Shown here piece after piece: positions 1 through 11,245 of a stretch of DNA of 64,000 nt. Below the pieces are notes generated by a model that was not told the DNA's origin, made no database searches, and saw nothing but the letters and a program-made list of their open reading frames with translations. Position 1 is the stretch's first letter; each line of letters begins with the position of its first letter. This stretch comes from Nicotiana tabacum (Eukaryota > Streptophyta > Magnoliopsida > Solanales > Solanaceae). A program made the position numbers and the translations under genes. The DNA lies in NCBI RefSeq assembly GCF_000715075.1, contig NC_134087.1, positions 159,327,436 to 159,391,435 on the forward strand, read 5' to 3'.

Positions 1-29
1 AAAAAAACATGTCAGAATTTTAATTCTGT

Positions 30-426
30 CATAAAGAAGTCGGTGACGCTCTTTTGTCAAAACATAGCCGAATGTTCCCGAAAGGGACGCCGGAAGGCTG
101 ACTTTGCATAAACAGCCACTCTTTGGGTCACGTTTAAGATTTGGTCCAGTTGACCCCCACAGCCTAAAAAATCTTCGTCCCTGAGACGTTGAAAGGCCGT
201 GTTTGCAATATTGAGTTTTCTAATTTGAAAAACGATAAAAAGAGTCATAAATAAGTCAGGTGATGCTGTTTTGTCATAAATAGCCAAATGTTCCCGAAAG
301 GGACGTCGGAAGGCTGACTTTGCATAAACAGCCACCTTTGGGTCATTTTTTAAGATTTGGTCCAGTTGACCCACACAGCTTTAAAAATCTTCGTCCCCGA
401 GGCGTTGAAGGGCCGTGTTTGCAACA
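30..426 (+). repeat. Direct duplication (unit about 216 bp) in the leader of element A
   Basis: Positions 30-210 and 246-426 are two copies of one segment that includes gccgaatgttcccgaaaggg or a close variant and the gctgactttgcataaacagc block. Element B has a single copy at about 19893-20065. The extra copy in A is therefore a lineage-specific tandem duplication of leader sequence. No coding function is seen; the open frame across it is a by-product. Confidence 0.75.
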
Positions 427-876
427 CCATGTTTTATTGTAATTTGAAAAAAACAACAAAGAGTCAGCGGTCAGGTGAATACCGTTTGGATTTTTGTCAA
501 AAATAAGCCGAGCCAGCTTCGGCAGTGTCTTAAACTGTTCTTTCCGAAATAGCCTTAGAGTGTCTTTCAATTGTCGAAAGGTTATTTTCGTAAAAGAACG
601 GACAAGTTTGTAAAGTGTCATAAAATAATCCTCCCCGGCCTCAAAATTCATGTGAAATTTGGAAGGGGCCACATTTGCAAAAATAACCATTTGGTTGCAT
701 TTGTCGAACAGAGGGAGCAAGCCTTTTGTTTTTGATTTCATAAATCTCTTGATTAGAATATATGGGTTGTTTGATTTTCGAGTTTGTAGGTCATCTTTAA
801 ACCTTTGAAACCCAGTTTGTTTTATTATGAAAATTGAAAAAAGGGTGTTTAGTATTGTTTATCTTTTATTGGGTCC

Positions 877-945
877 GAACTACGCAAGGTCTGATTCATG
901 CGGGGTCATGATACGTAGGCAATCTCCATAAGATTCGACCACAAC
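877..945 (+). other. Conserved hairpin motif, copy A1 (leader of A)
   Basis: Outer stem CTACG (880-884) with CGTAG (914-918); inner stem TCATG (896-900) with CATGA (907-911); TGATT between the stems on the 5' side. A second hairpin pairs AATCT (921-925) with AGATT (931-935). Confidence 0.65.
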
Positions 946-1075
946 AAAAAAAATGAAAAAAAATCAAAAAAGGAAAAATGAAAAAAAAATCGGAAAAAAG
1001 AAAGAAAAAAAGAGAAAAGAGAAAAGAAAAAATGGAAAAAAACATCGAAAAAAAAAGAAAAAGAAAAAAAGATGT
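946..1075 (+). repeat. A/G-rich low-complexity tract
   Basis: Almost pure adenine and guanine in irregular AAAAGA-like runs. Similar tracts sit at 2120-2235 and, in element B, at 28140-28205, each close to a copy of the hairpin motif. The Phe-rich minus-strand and Lys-rich plus-strand open frames over these tracts are compositional artefacts. Confidence 0.8.
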
Positions 1076-1120
1076 TGTTAATAATGGGGACCGACTGAGT
1101 CCATTTTTACATGTTTCGTT

Positions 1121-1740
1121 TTGAATCACAAAGAAAGAAGGTGGTTGGTTTGTGGTAAGCCGGACAATGACACCCAGAACATCACCCAGAATCCTTTACT
1201 TGCACCTCATGATACACACTCTGCGGGGAACAGGCCTAATAGCAGAAGCACTCAAATCTTATTGGGGGACTTGTTGACTAAGGTTGATGATATTGAAGTT
1301 AGTAACGGTCTAGGCAATGCTGATGCGAGGCTCAGTGGCTAAGATGCCAGTTTTGATAAAGTGGGAGGACGCTCCGTTCCTTGGTTAACAAGAAAGAAGC
1401 ATTTGGTGGCTTATTTTGTTGTCATTTCTGTTGTCCGGATTATTAAGGTTGTAATTTGGATTTTGTCCTGTGTCAAACCTTCTTATCTTTCCATTTTTGT
1501 CATAGCAGTTTGTTTAAATTTTGTCCAGTTTGTTTTAAGATTTTATTCTGGTTTGTTTTGTTTGTCTTGTCATTCAAACCATTTCACCGGTAATCTAATG
1601 CAAAATCTGGTCCCTTTTATTTCTAGTTTTCTCTTGTTTAGTCCTTTTATCATTGTTATTCAAACGCCGATTCTAGTGACATGCACACACAGTTTGGGCC
1701 TAATCTTAAAAGTTAATCATAAAACCCTGGAGAGGTGACC
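1121..1740 (+). other. Remnant of the Ogre protease-RT boundary with its intron (element A)
   Basis: From about 1400 the sequence parallels the B intron: GGTGGCTTATTTTG against GGTAGTTTATTTTG, then the blocks around ggttgtaat and aaaccttcttatctttc. At 1685-1720 it parallels B 24530-24590 (tctagtgacatgcac against tctagtgatatggcatgc). The upstream part, 1121-1390, contains a 73-codon open frame I cannot assign. After 1740 the sequence jumps to 3' UTR-like DNA, so RT to integrase are absent. Confidence 0.5.
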
Positions 1741-4020
1741 AGAACAGTTAAAGAAAATAAGGACGGTTTGAGATCAATACAGAGCTCAAGTCATATAGAA
1801 CTAGGGCAAGTTAAACAAAAAGAAAACCGTTAGAAGCAAGATTCTCCAAATTGGCATAAGGGTCATTCATGATAATGAGAGTGTCGCCCAACGGTGCTTT
1901 AGAAATGACAAAGGAAAAATAAAATGTTTAACATAATTGTCAAGTCCAGCACCATCGGAAGAGACTGTAAATCTATGTTCAATTGTGTTGTTTGCACTTG
2001 GCATGTTTTGAAGACTGGAATGACGAAGGCATTTTGTTCTGCTACCTAAACACTTTATCCTTCGCTAACCCCTTTTGAGCCTTATTTATTTTTTTTTCAT
2101 ACCCCTCGTTCGGAATCAGTAGCAACGAAAAAAAGAGAGAGAAAGAAAGAAAACAACAAAACGAAAAAAAAGAGAAAAAAAAGAAAAGAAAAGAAAAGAA
2201 AATGATAACAAAGAAAAAAAGAAAGTCAAATGAAAAAGAGGAATTGGGAACTACGTTTGACCTGATTCCTCAAAGAGGATATGTAGGTACTTCACGGCTC
2301 GGTCATAATTTTGAAAAATGAAAAAAAATCAATTAAAAATCCCCAAGCAAGAAACTGGGGCAAAGATTGTGTTTGTTGTAAATAAATCTAGTTCCGAAGG
2401 TTGTAACTAATAACCCAAAATTAATGCATTTTTTGAGCCTTTAATACCCTTTCTTTCTAGCCCTATCCAAAAACCCACATTACGGTCCAAAAAAAGACCT
2501 TCTGATCAGTCTTCACAAGATGCCAAGTCAGACAAATGAAGAGTCTTACCGGTGAACATAACACTCTGTTCCACAGCAGAAAGGACTCTAAGCCCCAGCA
2601 GAAAGAGTCATACCAGCAACACTCCAAATCCCCAGCTGAAAAGTGATACAAATGAGAGAGTCTTATCGGTGAAAACCTTCACAGGCACCATAAGGCGATG
2701 AAAGCTGAGAGAAAAACCCAAAATGAGAGAGGCTTGATAGTGAAAACCCTTCGGGCACTACAAGTCGAATAAGATTGGGAATCTGAGGGGGAATCGCCAA
2801 TTGAAGGTCTTGAAAGATGATTGACGGCGGAGGATAGGCCACATATGCATGTCATGACCATTAGAGTCAGTATCTGCATTTGATAGGTTTTTATTTATAG
2901 TTTCTTTTGTTAAAGAGTCATTTTTTTCTTTGTCTTTTCATTCTGTTCCCTTTTATCTTTTTCCTTTCATAGAAAAATCCCCAATAGAGTCTGTTTGGTC
3001 AGAACAAGTGAGAATTGACTTCAAAATATGCCATCAGCTTTCCAATTATACAAAATGAGATCTGACTAGTACATCCAAATGGTATAGTCAGCAAAGAACA
3101 AGCGCGAGGCCAGTGTCAAGAAAGATATCCCCAGCAAAAGGGAATTGACAAAAGGATTGACGAATGTCAAGAAGGATATCCTTGCCGAAATCAAAGGTTG
3201 TAAACCTCAAAGCCAAGGCACGGGGACAAATCAAGGAGAGCAATGAACATGGTCGGGGAAATGCCAGTTTCCGAGCTATGCCACAAAAGAAGAGGGATAT
3301 CCCCAGAAAGGAATTATCCCCAGCAAATAATATCATCCCCAACAAGTTGTGGAGCGCAGAGCAAGGAAGGAGAAAGGGAAAACCATCCCAGTAGGAGTAT
3401 CACAACCAACCACCATGTTTTAAACTAACAAATTTTGTTTGATTTGAAACAGGTAAAGGAATGGGAATTGACGCCAGAAATGCATGCCACAAGGGATATT
3501 ACCAAACTGGGGCAGAAAATTTTCCTTCCATTTAGAAAATTTTCTGGAAGTCAGGTACCCATGCGGGGAAAAATAAATATAACACCAGTCTCAAGGGAAG
3601 TGGTCTTAGAACCAGTGTTGCCCCAACATAATAAGTTTCAATAGAGGAAGTTGTTCCCCAACAAAGGAATCAGAATCCCCCAGCAGTGTTATCCACGACA
3701 GCGTTATCCCCAGCTGATAACATTTTACCCCCAACAGGTAAGTAAATAATTCCCCAACAGTGTTATCCCTAGCAGTTTCGAGGAGTCCAACACAAGTTTG
3801 GTGAAAATCGGTATCCTCAGCGGTTCCTTTCAGGGAAAGGCAAAACGAGTCTCAAGGGACGAGTCTCAAGGGAGTTAGTCTTCAAAGGAAGAAACTAATA
3901 ATAATAATACAAAAAAAAATTATTAATTAAAAAAAATAATAATGGGGAAGGTAGAAAGGGAAAATTCATCCCAAACAAAATAATCCCCAGCAAGTTTTCG
4001 AGGTAAGACATTTTCACGTT
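1740..4020 (+). other. 3' UTR-like region of element A, no gene
   Basis: Blocks at 1960-2480 match 28005-28470 of element B, including the ttggcat/gaatgacgaaggc segment and the phrase caagcaagaaactggggca. Phrases such as gtgaaaacc and ccccagcaa recur through 2600-3800. Small open frames here (for example 3164-3394 and 3435-3644) show no family features. I read this as non-coding retrotransposon sequence. Confidence 0.6.
2248..2310 (+). other. Conserved hairpin motif, copy A2 (3' UTR of A)
   Basis: Outer stem CTACG (2251-2255) with TGTAG (2282-2286, one G-U pair); inner stem TCCTC (2267-2271) with GAGGA (2275-2279) closing a 3-nt loop; TGATT precedes the inner stem. A downstream GGCTCGGTC follows. 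Confidence 0.65.
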
Positions 4021-4628
4021 TTAAGGATATTTTGGGTTCGTCCGCCCTCGAATAGGATATTTTGGGTTCGTCCGCCCTCGAATAGGATATTTTGGGTTCG
4101 TCCGCCCTCGAATAGGATATTTTGGGTTCGTCCGCCCTCGAATAGGATATTTTGGGTTCGTCCGCCCTCGAATAGGATATTTTGGGTTCGTCCGCCCTCG
4201 AATAGGATATTTTGGGTTCGTCCGCCCTCGAATAGGATATTTTGGGTTCGTCCGCCCTCGAATAGGATATTTTGGGTTCGTCCGCCCTCGAATAGGATAT
4301 TTTGGGTTCGTCCGCCCTCGAATAGGATATTTTGGGTTCGTCCGCCCTCGAATAGGATATTTTGGGTTCGTCCGCCCTCGAATAGGATATTTTGGGTTCG
4401 TCCGCCCTCGAATAGGATATTTTGGGTTCGTCCGCCCTCGAATAGGATATTTTGGGTTCATCCGCCCTCGAATAGGATATTTTGGGTTCATCCGCCCTCG
4501 AATAGGATATTTTGGGTTCATCCGCCCTCGAATAGGATATTTTGGGTTCATCCGCCCTCGAATAGGATATTTTGGGTTCATCCGCCCTCGAATAGGATAT
4601 GTTGGGTTCATCCGCCCTCGAATAGGAT
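4021..4628 (+). repeat. 30-bp tandem array, about 20 units
   Basis: Perfect or near-perfect 30-bp units of the type ttttgggttcgtccgccctc plus gaataggata. The first 14 units read ttcgtccg and the last 6 read ttcatccg, with one further variant (gatatgttggg) in the last unit. Because 30 is divisible by 3, a 196-codon minus-strand open frame crosses the array; it is not a gene. The array sits in the 3' UTR of element A, where Ogre-type elements are known to generate satellite-like repeats. Confidence 0.95.
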
Positions 4629-4654
4629 TTTATTTTCTAAGTTGTTTGTTTGAG

Positions 4655-4850
4655 ACAAGCGCCCACCTGAATAACGAGAGGAATACTTTTTGTCTGTTCA
4701 TTTCATATTTTAGGAGGAATACTTTTTGTCTATTCATTTCATATTTTAGGCGCCCACCTGTATAACAAGGGAATACATTTCGTGTCTTTACCATTAGGCG
4801 CCCACCTGTATAATAAGGGAATACATTCCACGCCTTTACCAATAGGAGAC
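4655..4850 (+). repeat. Short repeats with gcgcccacctg core
   Basis: Three units contain gcgcccacctg followed by a gaataac, tataacaag or tataataag variant and gggaatac-like sequence. The same core (gcccacctggagaacaaggg) forms the arrays at 29915-30400 in element B, linking the two 3' UTRs by descent. Confidence 0.7.
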
Positions 4851-6870
4851 GCACTTCCTAAGTCTAGTTTTGCCAATAGGAGACGCACTTCCTAAGTTTA
4901 TTTTTACCCAAGAGGAGACGCACGTCCTAAGTTAAGTTTCACCAGTAGGAGACACACTTCCTAAGAATAGTTTCACCAATAGGAGACGCACTTCCTAAGT
5001 TAAGTTTCACCAAGAGGAGACGCACGTCCTAAGTTAAGTTTCACTAGTAGGAGACGCACTTCCTAAGAATAGTTTCACCAATAGGAGACGCACTTCCTAA
5101 GAATAGTCTTACCAATAGGAGACGCACTTCCTAAATTTAGTTTCACCAATAGGAGACGCACTTCCTAAGAATAGTTTCACCAGTAGGAGACGCACTTCCT
5201 AAGAATAGTTCACCAACAGGAGACGCACTTCCTAAGAATAATTTCACCAATAGGAGACGCACTTCCTAAGTAAGTTTCACCAAGAGGAGACGCACTTCTT
5301 AAGAATAATTTCACCAATAGGAGACGCACTTCCTAAGATAATTTTCACCAAGAGGAGACGCACTTCCTAAGTTAAGATTCACCAACAGGAGACGCACTTC
5401 CTAAGATAAGTTTCACCGGTAGGAGACGCACTTCCTAAGAATAGTTTCACCAACAGGAGACGCACTTCCTAAGAATAATTTCACCAATAGGAGACGCACT
5501 TCCTAAGTAAGTTTCACCAAGAGGAGACGCACTTCCTAAGAATAATTTCACCAATAGGAGACGCACTTCCTAAGTAAGTTTCACCAAGAGGAGACGCACT
5601 TCCTAAGAATAATTTCACCAATAGGAGACGCACTTCCTAAGTAAGTTTCACCAAGAGGAGACGCACTTCCTAAGAATAGTTTCACCAACAGGAGACGCAC
5701 TTCCTAAGATTAAGTTTCACCAATAGGAGACGCACTTCCTAAGTTCATTTTACCCATAGGAGACGCACGTCCTAAGTTTAGTTGTACCAATAGGAGACGC
5801 ACTTCCTAAGTTATTTCACCCAATAGGAGACGCACTTCCTAAGTTAGTTTTACCAATAGGAGACGCACTTCCTAAGTTATTTCACCCAATAGGAGATGCA
5901 CTTCCTAAGAAAAGTTTCACCAATAGGAGACGCACTTCCTAAGTTTATTTCACCAACAGGAGACGCACTTCCTAAGTATAGTTGTACCCATAGGAGACGC
6001 ATTTCCTCCTAAGTAAGTTTTACCAATAGGAGACGCACTTCCTAAGAATAGTTTTTCCCAATAGGAGACGCACTTCCTAAGTTTATTGTACCCACAGGAG
6101 ACGCACTTCCTAAGTTTATTGTACCCACAGGAGACGCACTTCCTAAGTTTATTGTACCCACAGGAGACGCACTTTCTTAAGTTTAGTTTTGCCCATAGGA
6201 GACGCACTTCCTAAGACTATTTTACCCCTAGGAGACGCACTTCCTAAGTTTAATTTCATGCATAGGAAACGCACTTCCTGAATTAAGTTTTCTTTATTAG
6301 GAGACGCACTTCCTAGTCTGGTTCGCTCAGGTTATATTTTTGCTTTAGGAGACGCACTTCCTAGTCTGGTTCATTTAAGATTTCATTCGTAGGAGACGCA
6401 TTTCCTAGTTTGAGTCATTGAGATTTTACCCATGAGAGGCACACTTCCTAGTATTGATAGTCCATTTATAGGAGATGCACTTCCTAGTTTGACTTTTTCA
6501 GGTTATATTTTATTTCAGGAGACGCACTTCCGGAATTGAGATTTCACTCTTAGGAGACGCACTTCCTAGTCTGATTCATTTTAAGTTCGACCATAGGAGA
6601 CACAATTCCTAGTCCAGTTTTTTGAGGTTTACCCGTAGGAGACGCACTTCCTAATCAAGGTCTTTCAAGTTTTTTAGGAGACGCACTTCCTAGTTCTAGT
6701 CACTGAAGTTTTCACCCTTAGGAGACGCACTTCCTAGTTTAGTTCATTCCGATTCGACCATAGGAGACGCACTTCCTAGTTTGAGTCATTGAGGTTTTAT
6801 TTTAGCAGACACATTTTCTAGCAAGAGTTTTGGTTTTACTCGTAGGAGATACACATCCTAGTCTAGTCTT
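4845..6870 (+). repeat. 33-37 bp minisatellite with aggagacgcacttcctaag core
   Basis: About two kilobases of repeats. Each has a nearly invariant core aggagacgcacttcctaag and a variable 14-18 bp linker such as ttagtttcaccaat. Some stretches repeat in pairs (alternating gtaagtttcaccaag and aataatttcaccaat linkers), giving a higher-order unit of about 70 bp around 5460-5690. Units decay towards the right end (after 6240 the core is shortened to cttcctagt). Arrays of this kind are typical of Ogre/Tat 3' UTRs. Confidence 0.95.
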
Positions 6871-6984
6871 TAGTTTACTCTCATCATTGCATCAATAGTA
6901 TAAGTAAGTTACAATTTTGCTAACGACTCACAAATCTTCCCAGTGGAAACTGGGTTAGGAAATTTTGTTTGTTTTGTTTGTTTT

Positions 6985-7115
6985 GGTTGTCAGGGACCCG
7001 CCTGTAGAACGGAGGTTGTTATATGTTCAAGATGAAGAAGTCAGGAGCCTACCTGTAGAACAGAGGTTGTTGTATGTCGAAGATCGAAGAAGTCAGGAGT
7101 CCGCCTGTAGAACAG
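6985..7115 (+). repeat. Short repeats with cgcctgtagaacagagg core
   Basis: Three units of about 57 bp contain c(c/t)gcctgtagaac(g/a)gagg followed by a ttgttatatgttc-like tail. They are related to the gcccgcctgaagaacggaatgg arrays of element B. The frames at 6965-7198 and 7074-7418 arise from them. Confidence 0.7.
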
Positions 7116-7614
7116 AGGAACATTTTTCAAGATCAAGCAGTGACCCACTGGAAAGCAGAAGGTTACAACAGAAATCCCCAGCATTCAATCCAAGTTAGAA
7201 ATAGTAGAAGCTCGCATCAAGAATGCGATTCAACAGTCTGGGATGATCAACAGAAGCTGGTCACAAAAACAAAAACAAGAAGAGAAAAAAAAGCAAGCAA
7301 AAAAAAAGAGAAAAAGAAAAAGAACCCAGAGTACGGAAGTGGAGAACAGATGTGGTCTGCTCAACAACTAGCACCTACAACTAGCAAGTATCAATGTTCA
7401 AATCCAAAGTCTGTATGAAGCACCATTCAAGACTCAAGACCAAGTTTCAGAATACTTAAAGATAGGAATCCTTGTAACTAGTAGCTGATAGGCTTAGTTA
7501 GTCTTTTTCAGTTTTCATTTTGATGTAATGACAGGACCGCGGACCGGAACCTCAACGGAACGGCACCTCGATCGGCTCTGCACCTCGGTACACTCTACCA
7601 CCTCTCTCATTTCT

Positions 7615-7690
7615 GAACTACACGTGGCCTGATTTCTTTATAGCCAAGGATATGTAGGCGGCTCAGATACCAGGGCTCGGTCACATCCCC
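7615..7690 (+). other. Conserved hairpin motif, copy A3 (end of 3' UTR of A)
   Basis: Outer stem CTACA (7618-7622) with TGTAG (7653-7657), so both strands of the last pair differ from the CTACG/CGTAG version. Inner stem TTCTT (7634-7638) with AAGGA (7646-7650, one G-U). It lies about 140 bp upstream of the PPT and is followed by GGGCTCGGTC. Confidence 0.65.
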
Positions 7691-7780
7691 TTCCTTTCCT
7701 TAGTGTAGTCCCTCCAAATAATGATCGGGTCAAAAACATGTCTAGTCGTTCTTTGTCGGAAAACTCTTCGTGTTTCCAGT

Positions 7781-7794
7781 CAAAGAGGGGCAGC
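7781..7794 (+). other. Polypurine tract of element A
   Basis: CAAAGAGGGGCAGC directly precedes the LTR. Element B has the same tract (31604-31618) at its own LTR junction, which fixes the LTR start here. It would prime plus-strand DNA synthesis. Confidence 0.8.
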
Positions 7795-10523
7795 GGTAGA
7801 CACGTGATTTTTGACCCTCCCCGAGAATTTTCACATTTTTAGCGTGAATATGTGAAATTGGGTCTAATATAGCTATTTTAACTATTTTACTTTATTTCGT
7901 CGCAAAAGAAAAATTACAAAAAATATATATGAATTTTAGTTTATGTATTTATCATAAACTTGAAAAAATACAAAAAAAACTGTACCTTAATTTTGTACTT
8001 TATATAATTTCGAAAATTACCAAAAAATATAGTTCTATTAATGTTTTGTAGTCATTTTGATTTTTGAAAAAATACAAAAATATTACTTTATATTTTATCT
8101 TTATATAAAAACGAAAATTACAAAAAAATAGTTTTATTTAATATTTTGTAGCTATTTTAATCTTGAAAAAAAAATATCAAAAAAGATATAGTTTTATTTC
8201 AAATATTAGTCTTATTTTGGTAGTTATTTTGCTTACATAGGATTAGTTGAGCAACGTCGTGTTCTTATTCTCGGATCTGGGCAAAAGAATAATATTCGGG
8301 TTCAAACTACCCGTTTTTAGGCCTAATTTTCGGACCTAGCCCATAATAATCCGAGTCCACCACACATGGGGGACACGCGTGGGGAACACGGACGGAACAC
8401 CGTACACGGGGAACCCCACCGCGCATGGCGGACATAAATCTTGGACCCCTACACACGTGGGGTCCATTTTCTTGGCAAAGGGTACAAAATACACGGGCAA
8501 AAGGGAGGGGAGTTGGACAGATTTTGAGGGGTAAAATTTTGAGGGACTATTGATCTTCTTCTTCCTCAAAGAAGAAGAAGAAAACCCTAGCAGACCCTAC
8601 ACCCAAACACCACCTCCATCGACACCGTCCAAACACCACCTCCGACCAGCTTCCCCCCCAATGCCGGAACCACCACCAAACGACCCTTCCATCAGCTCAT
8701 TCACCCTCGTCGTCACTGCCCGTCGACCACCCGTTGAACCAACAGAAAACCCAAACCAGTCGCACCCCCCGTCGCCAAAAACCACCATTTCCTCACGTCC
8801 AAACACCACCACCAAACACCACCGGACAACCCCGACCGTAGCTGCTTCACCATTTTCAGTCCAACGAGCAGCTGTTGCTGCGTCGCTGCACTGCCGAGCA
8901 GCTGTCGCTACAGTCTTCTCCTTCGCGCCACTAGCTCCCTCCATAACTGCCCTTTCCTCACATCCAAACGACCCCTTCTGCTGCAGCTTCACGTACTAGT
9001 TGCTGCGTTGAAAAAATACAGCAGCAACCAACAATCTCTGGTCGTTGACAGTTTTGGGTCCGACCTTTCCATCGAGGTCGTCTTTGGTTCGTCGAGGTCC
9101 GGTACGTCGAGGTGTTTGTCCTAGGTTTCGTCTTTGTTCCTCGTTGAGTGAGGTCAGGTTCGAGTTCCGTCGGGGGCACTGTTTGTCGTTCTAGGATTGT
9201 CGAGGTTCGAAGGTTAGTGTTCTTCGTCCTTTGTTTCATTTCGTTCGTTTCGCATATTATGGTTCAAGGTGAATGTCAACAATGCAATTTTTTGTCGTTT
9301 TGTTAAAAAATGTTTATCTTATGGTTAGTTACTGCATATGCTTAAAGTAAATGTGAGAACATATCGTGAGCTTAAGTTTTTACGAGAATGTCTACTTCTA
9401 TGCATATATTTGTGTTTATTAAGGGAACAATTTGACATCCAGTGAATTGTTGCGAACATATGTACTCGCGTATATTATGTACTCTCATTGTAATAGGTAT
9501 GTGAACACCTGAATGAAAAATCATGACTACTAGCGTTTAAGCCTTATTTCTCATTTTTTAGTAATAGAAGTTGGGTTTAATAACAATAACAATACGTTAG
9601 CAAAGTTGGGACTAATAGGAGCCTTATTAAAATTCTTAGAATTCGGGACAGGCCGTTTTAGCGAATTTTATGGCCTTCCCAAAATAACAATATGCTAGTT
9701 TCTTTAGGCGCGCATTTAATAATTTTATCTCCTTAAACTCAGGTGCACATTTATGTGACCCAAATCCAAATCTCAACGGAATCGAAATGTGTCTCTAATC
9801 GCAGGTACATTGATTGTGGCGTGGTCTGAGATGCATTTCCATGACGTTGCAAATTCTTTTTTAATAATGAATGAGACGAGCCTCGACAAACAAAAAGTGC
9901 ACAAGCTGAGGCCCTCTAAATGTATATATTAAAATACTTAGAATTCGAGGACAGGCCGTTTAGCAAATTTTACGGCCTTCCCCAAAATAACAAGACGCTA
10001 GTTGCTTTAGGCGCGCCTTTAATAATTTATTTTCCTTAACTCGGGTGTACATTTATGTGACCCAAATCCAAATCTCAACCGAGTTGAGATATGTCGACAA
10101 CCACGTGTGCATTGATGTAACGTGGTTCGAGATATGTTTTCACGACGTTGCAATTCCCTGTAAAAAATAATAATAATAATTATGAAAGCGGTAAAAGTTA
10201 AAATTTGCACATAAGTTCATATTTGTATAAAATTAGATTATCAAGCCGAATATAATAGTTGAGCGACCGTGCTAAAACCACGGAACTCGGGAATGCCTAA
10301 CACCTTCTCCCGGGTTAACAGAATTCCTTATCCGGATTTCTGGTACGCAGACTGTAATATGGAATCATTCTTTTCCTCGATTCGGGATTAAAATTGGTGA
10401 CTTGGGACACCCTAAATCTCCCAAGTGGCGACTCTGAAACAAACAAATAAATCCCGTTTCGATTGTCCTTTAATTGGAAAAACTCCGTGTACCCTCGCGG
10501 GTACGGAAAAAGGAGGTGTGACA
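7795..10523 (+). repeat. 3' LTR of element A (about 2.73 kb)
   Basis: Starts GGTAGACACGTGATTTTTG right after the PPT (the expected TG start appears mutated to GG) and ends TGTGACA at 10523. The last 270 bp (10255-10523) match the ends of both B LTRs closely, including three potential hairpins. No match to the interior of the B LTRs was noticed. Open frames at 8550-8999 (plus) and 8597-8992 (minus) overlap on opposite strands of a C-rich segment and show no domain. Two short blocks (about 9590-9730 and 9925-10030) are imperfect duplicates of each other (the gaattcg..acaggccgttt segment). Confidence 0.8.
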
Positions 10524-11040
10524 AAAGTTACAACTCAAATAAGGATATACAATAACTCTATGTAGGAACTAGTCCATAGTTGTTTCTTTTTGTTCTTGAA
10601 GCACTTGAAACTTGCTTGCTGGATGGTCACATGAGAGTGCTTTTTGCCAAAATCTCTAAGTGTTCAAGTGAATGTGTTTTGCTTTCCTTAATTGTATATA
10701 TTCATGAGTGACATCACTTATAATGATGTAAGCAAGGTAGGTAAAATGTCTTCCCTGGAATGTTGATTGCAACATTGTTCCTACACCGTAACGTGTGCAG
10801 CCAGCAACTTTCCAGTTGGAGAGTTTTCTTCGTGCAATCTCCTCGGGAACTGGTAGGGACCTGTTCCCTCAGTTGTTCCTTCCACTCTGAAGAGTTGAAT
10901 CATAACACAAGTTGGATCCCAAACTAGAACTTTGTGATCTTAAGGTCTTTTAAATGTGTAACAAGTTCTTTATCTGGTTCTTGGATAGTAAGTTTGTTAG
11001 ATCATCAAAATATAAAACAAAGTACTTATGACCAAAGTAC
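10524..11040. other. Unclassified LTR-like fragment between elements A and C
   Basis: This gene-free DNA abuts the end of LTR A on the left and breaks element C in the middle of its second RNase H domain on the right. The minus strand contains ttttgatgatctaacaaac, a phrase I associate with Copia-type LTRs in Solanaceae, but I cannot delimit termini or a target duplication. No ORF of interest. Confidence 0.35.
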
Positions 11041-11050
11041 TTGTAACCTA

Positions 11051-11245
11051 TTAGGATGCTCCGTCCATAAATAAGGTCCAACCCCCTAATCTCGATTCTG
11101 ATACCATTACTGCCTCTTTGGTTGCCAGAGGTAGTAGTCCCAGACTGAAATCGGCCATGAAATCAGCCAAGACTTGCGACTTAATTATAGTCCTTGGTTT
11201 ATATTCTATGTCAAACTCACTCATTTGGACGGAATATTTGGCCAA
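11051..11245 (-). pseudogene. Element C: RNase H linker and start of second RNase H domain (fragment)
   Basis: The protein includes FDIEYKPRTIIKSQVLADF, the usual end of the RT-linked RNase H and connection region, then WTLFMDGAS, the first strand of the second RNase H (the D is the first catalytic acid). The homology ends about 10 codons later at the junction with the unrelated DNA at 10524-11040. Sequence up to 11760 lies in the same element but is too damaged for a continuous frame. Confidence 0.8.

Larger units (their letters stand above)
1..10523 (+). mobile_element. Element A: right part of a gag-pol-deleted Ogre-like (Tat clade Ty3/gypsy) retrotransposon
   Basis: Blocks of this region align by eye, in the same order, with complete element B: 30-945 with B leader 19890-20550, about 1400-1730 with the B intron zone 24330-24590, 1960-2480 with 28005-28470, and the PPT plus LTR start at 7781-7800 with 31604-31640. 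Between these blocks gag, protease, RT, RNase H and integrase are missing, so the element is a non-autonomous derivative or an internally deleted copy. The 5' LTR lies outside the window. The LTR sequence differs from B except at its ends, so A belongs to a related but separate family. Confidence 0.8.

Noticed and set aside
896..1129. Phe-rich minus-strand frame
   Set aside because: Translation of an A/G-rich tract; the same applies to the Lys-rich frames near 7250-7330 and 28140-28200.
4021..4611. 196-codon minus-strand frame of repeated MNPKYPIRGR units
   Set aside because: It only reflects a 30-bp tandem repeat, which is a multiple of three; there is no start context, no domain and the array lies in a retrotransposon 3' UTR.
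4845..6870. CRISPR-like array (constant core, variable spacers)
   Set aside because: The host is a plant; spacers are similar to each other, of uneven length, and no cas genes exist. It is a minisatellite.
8550..8999. Pro/Thr-rich 149-codon frame and its opposite-strand partner 8597-8992
   Set aside because: Both lie in the LTR of A, overlap on opposite strands and owe their length to C-rich composition.
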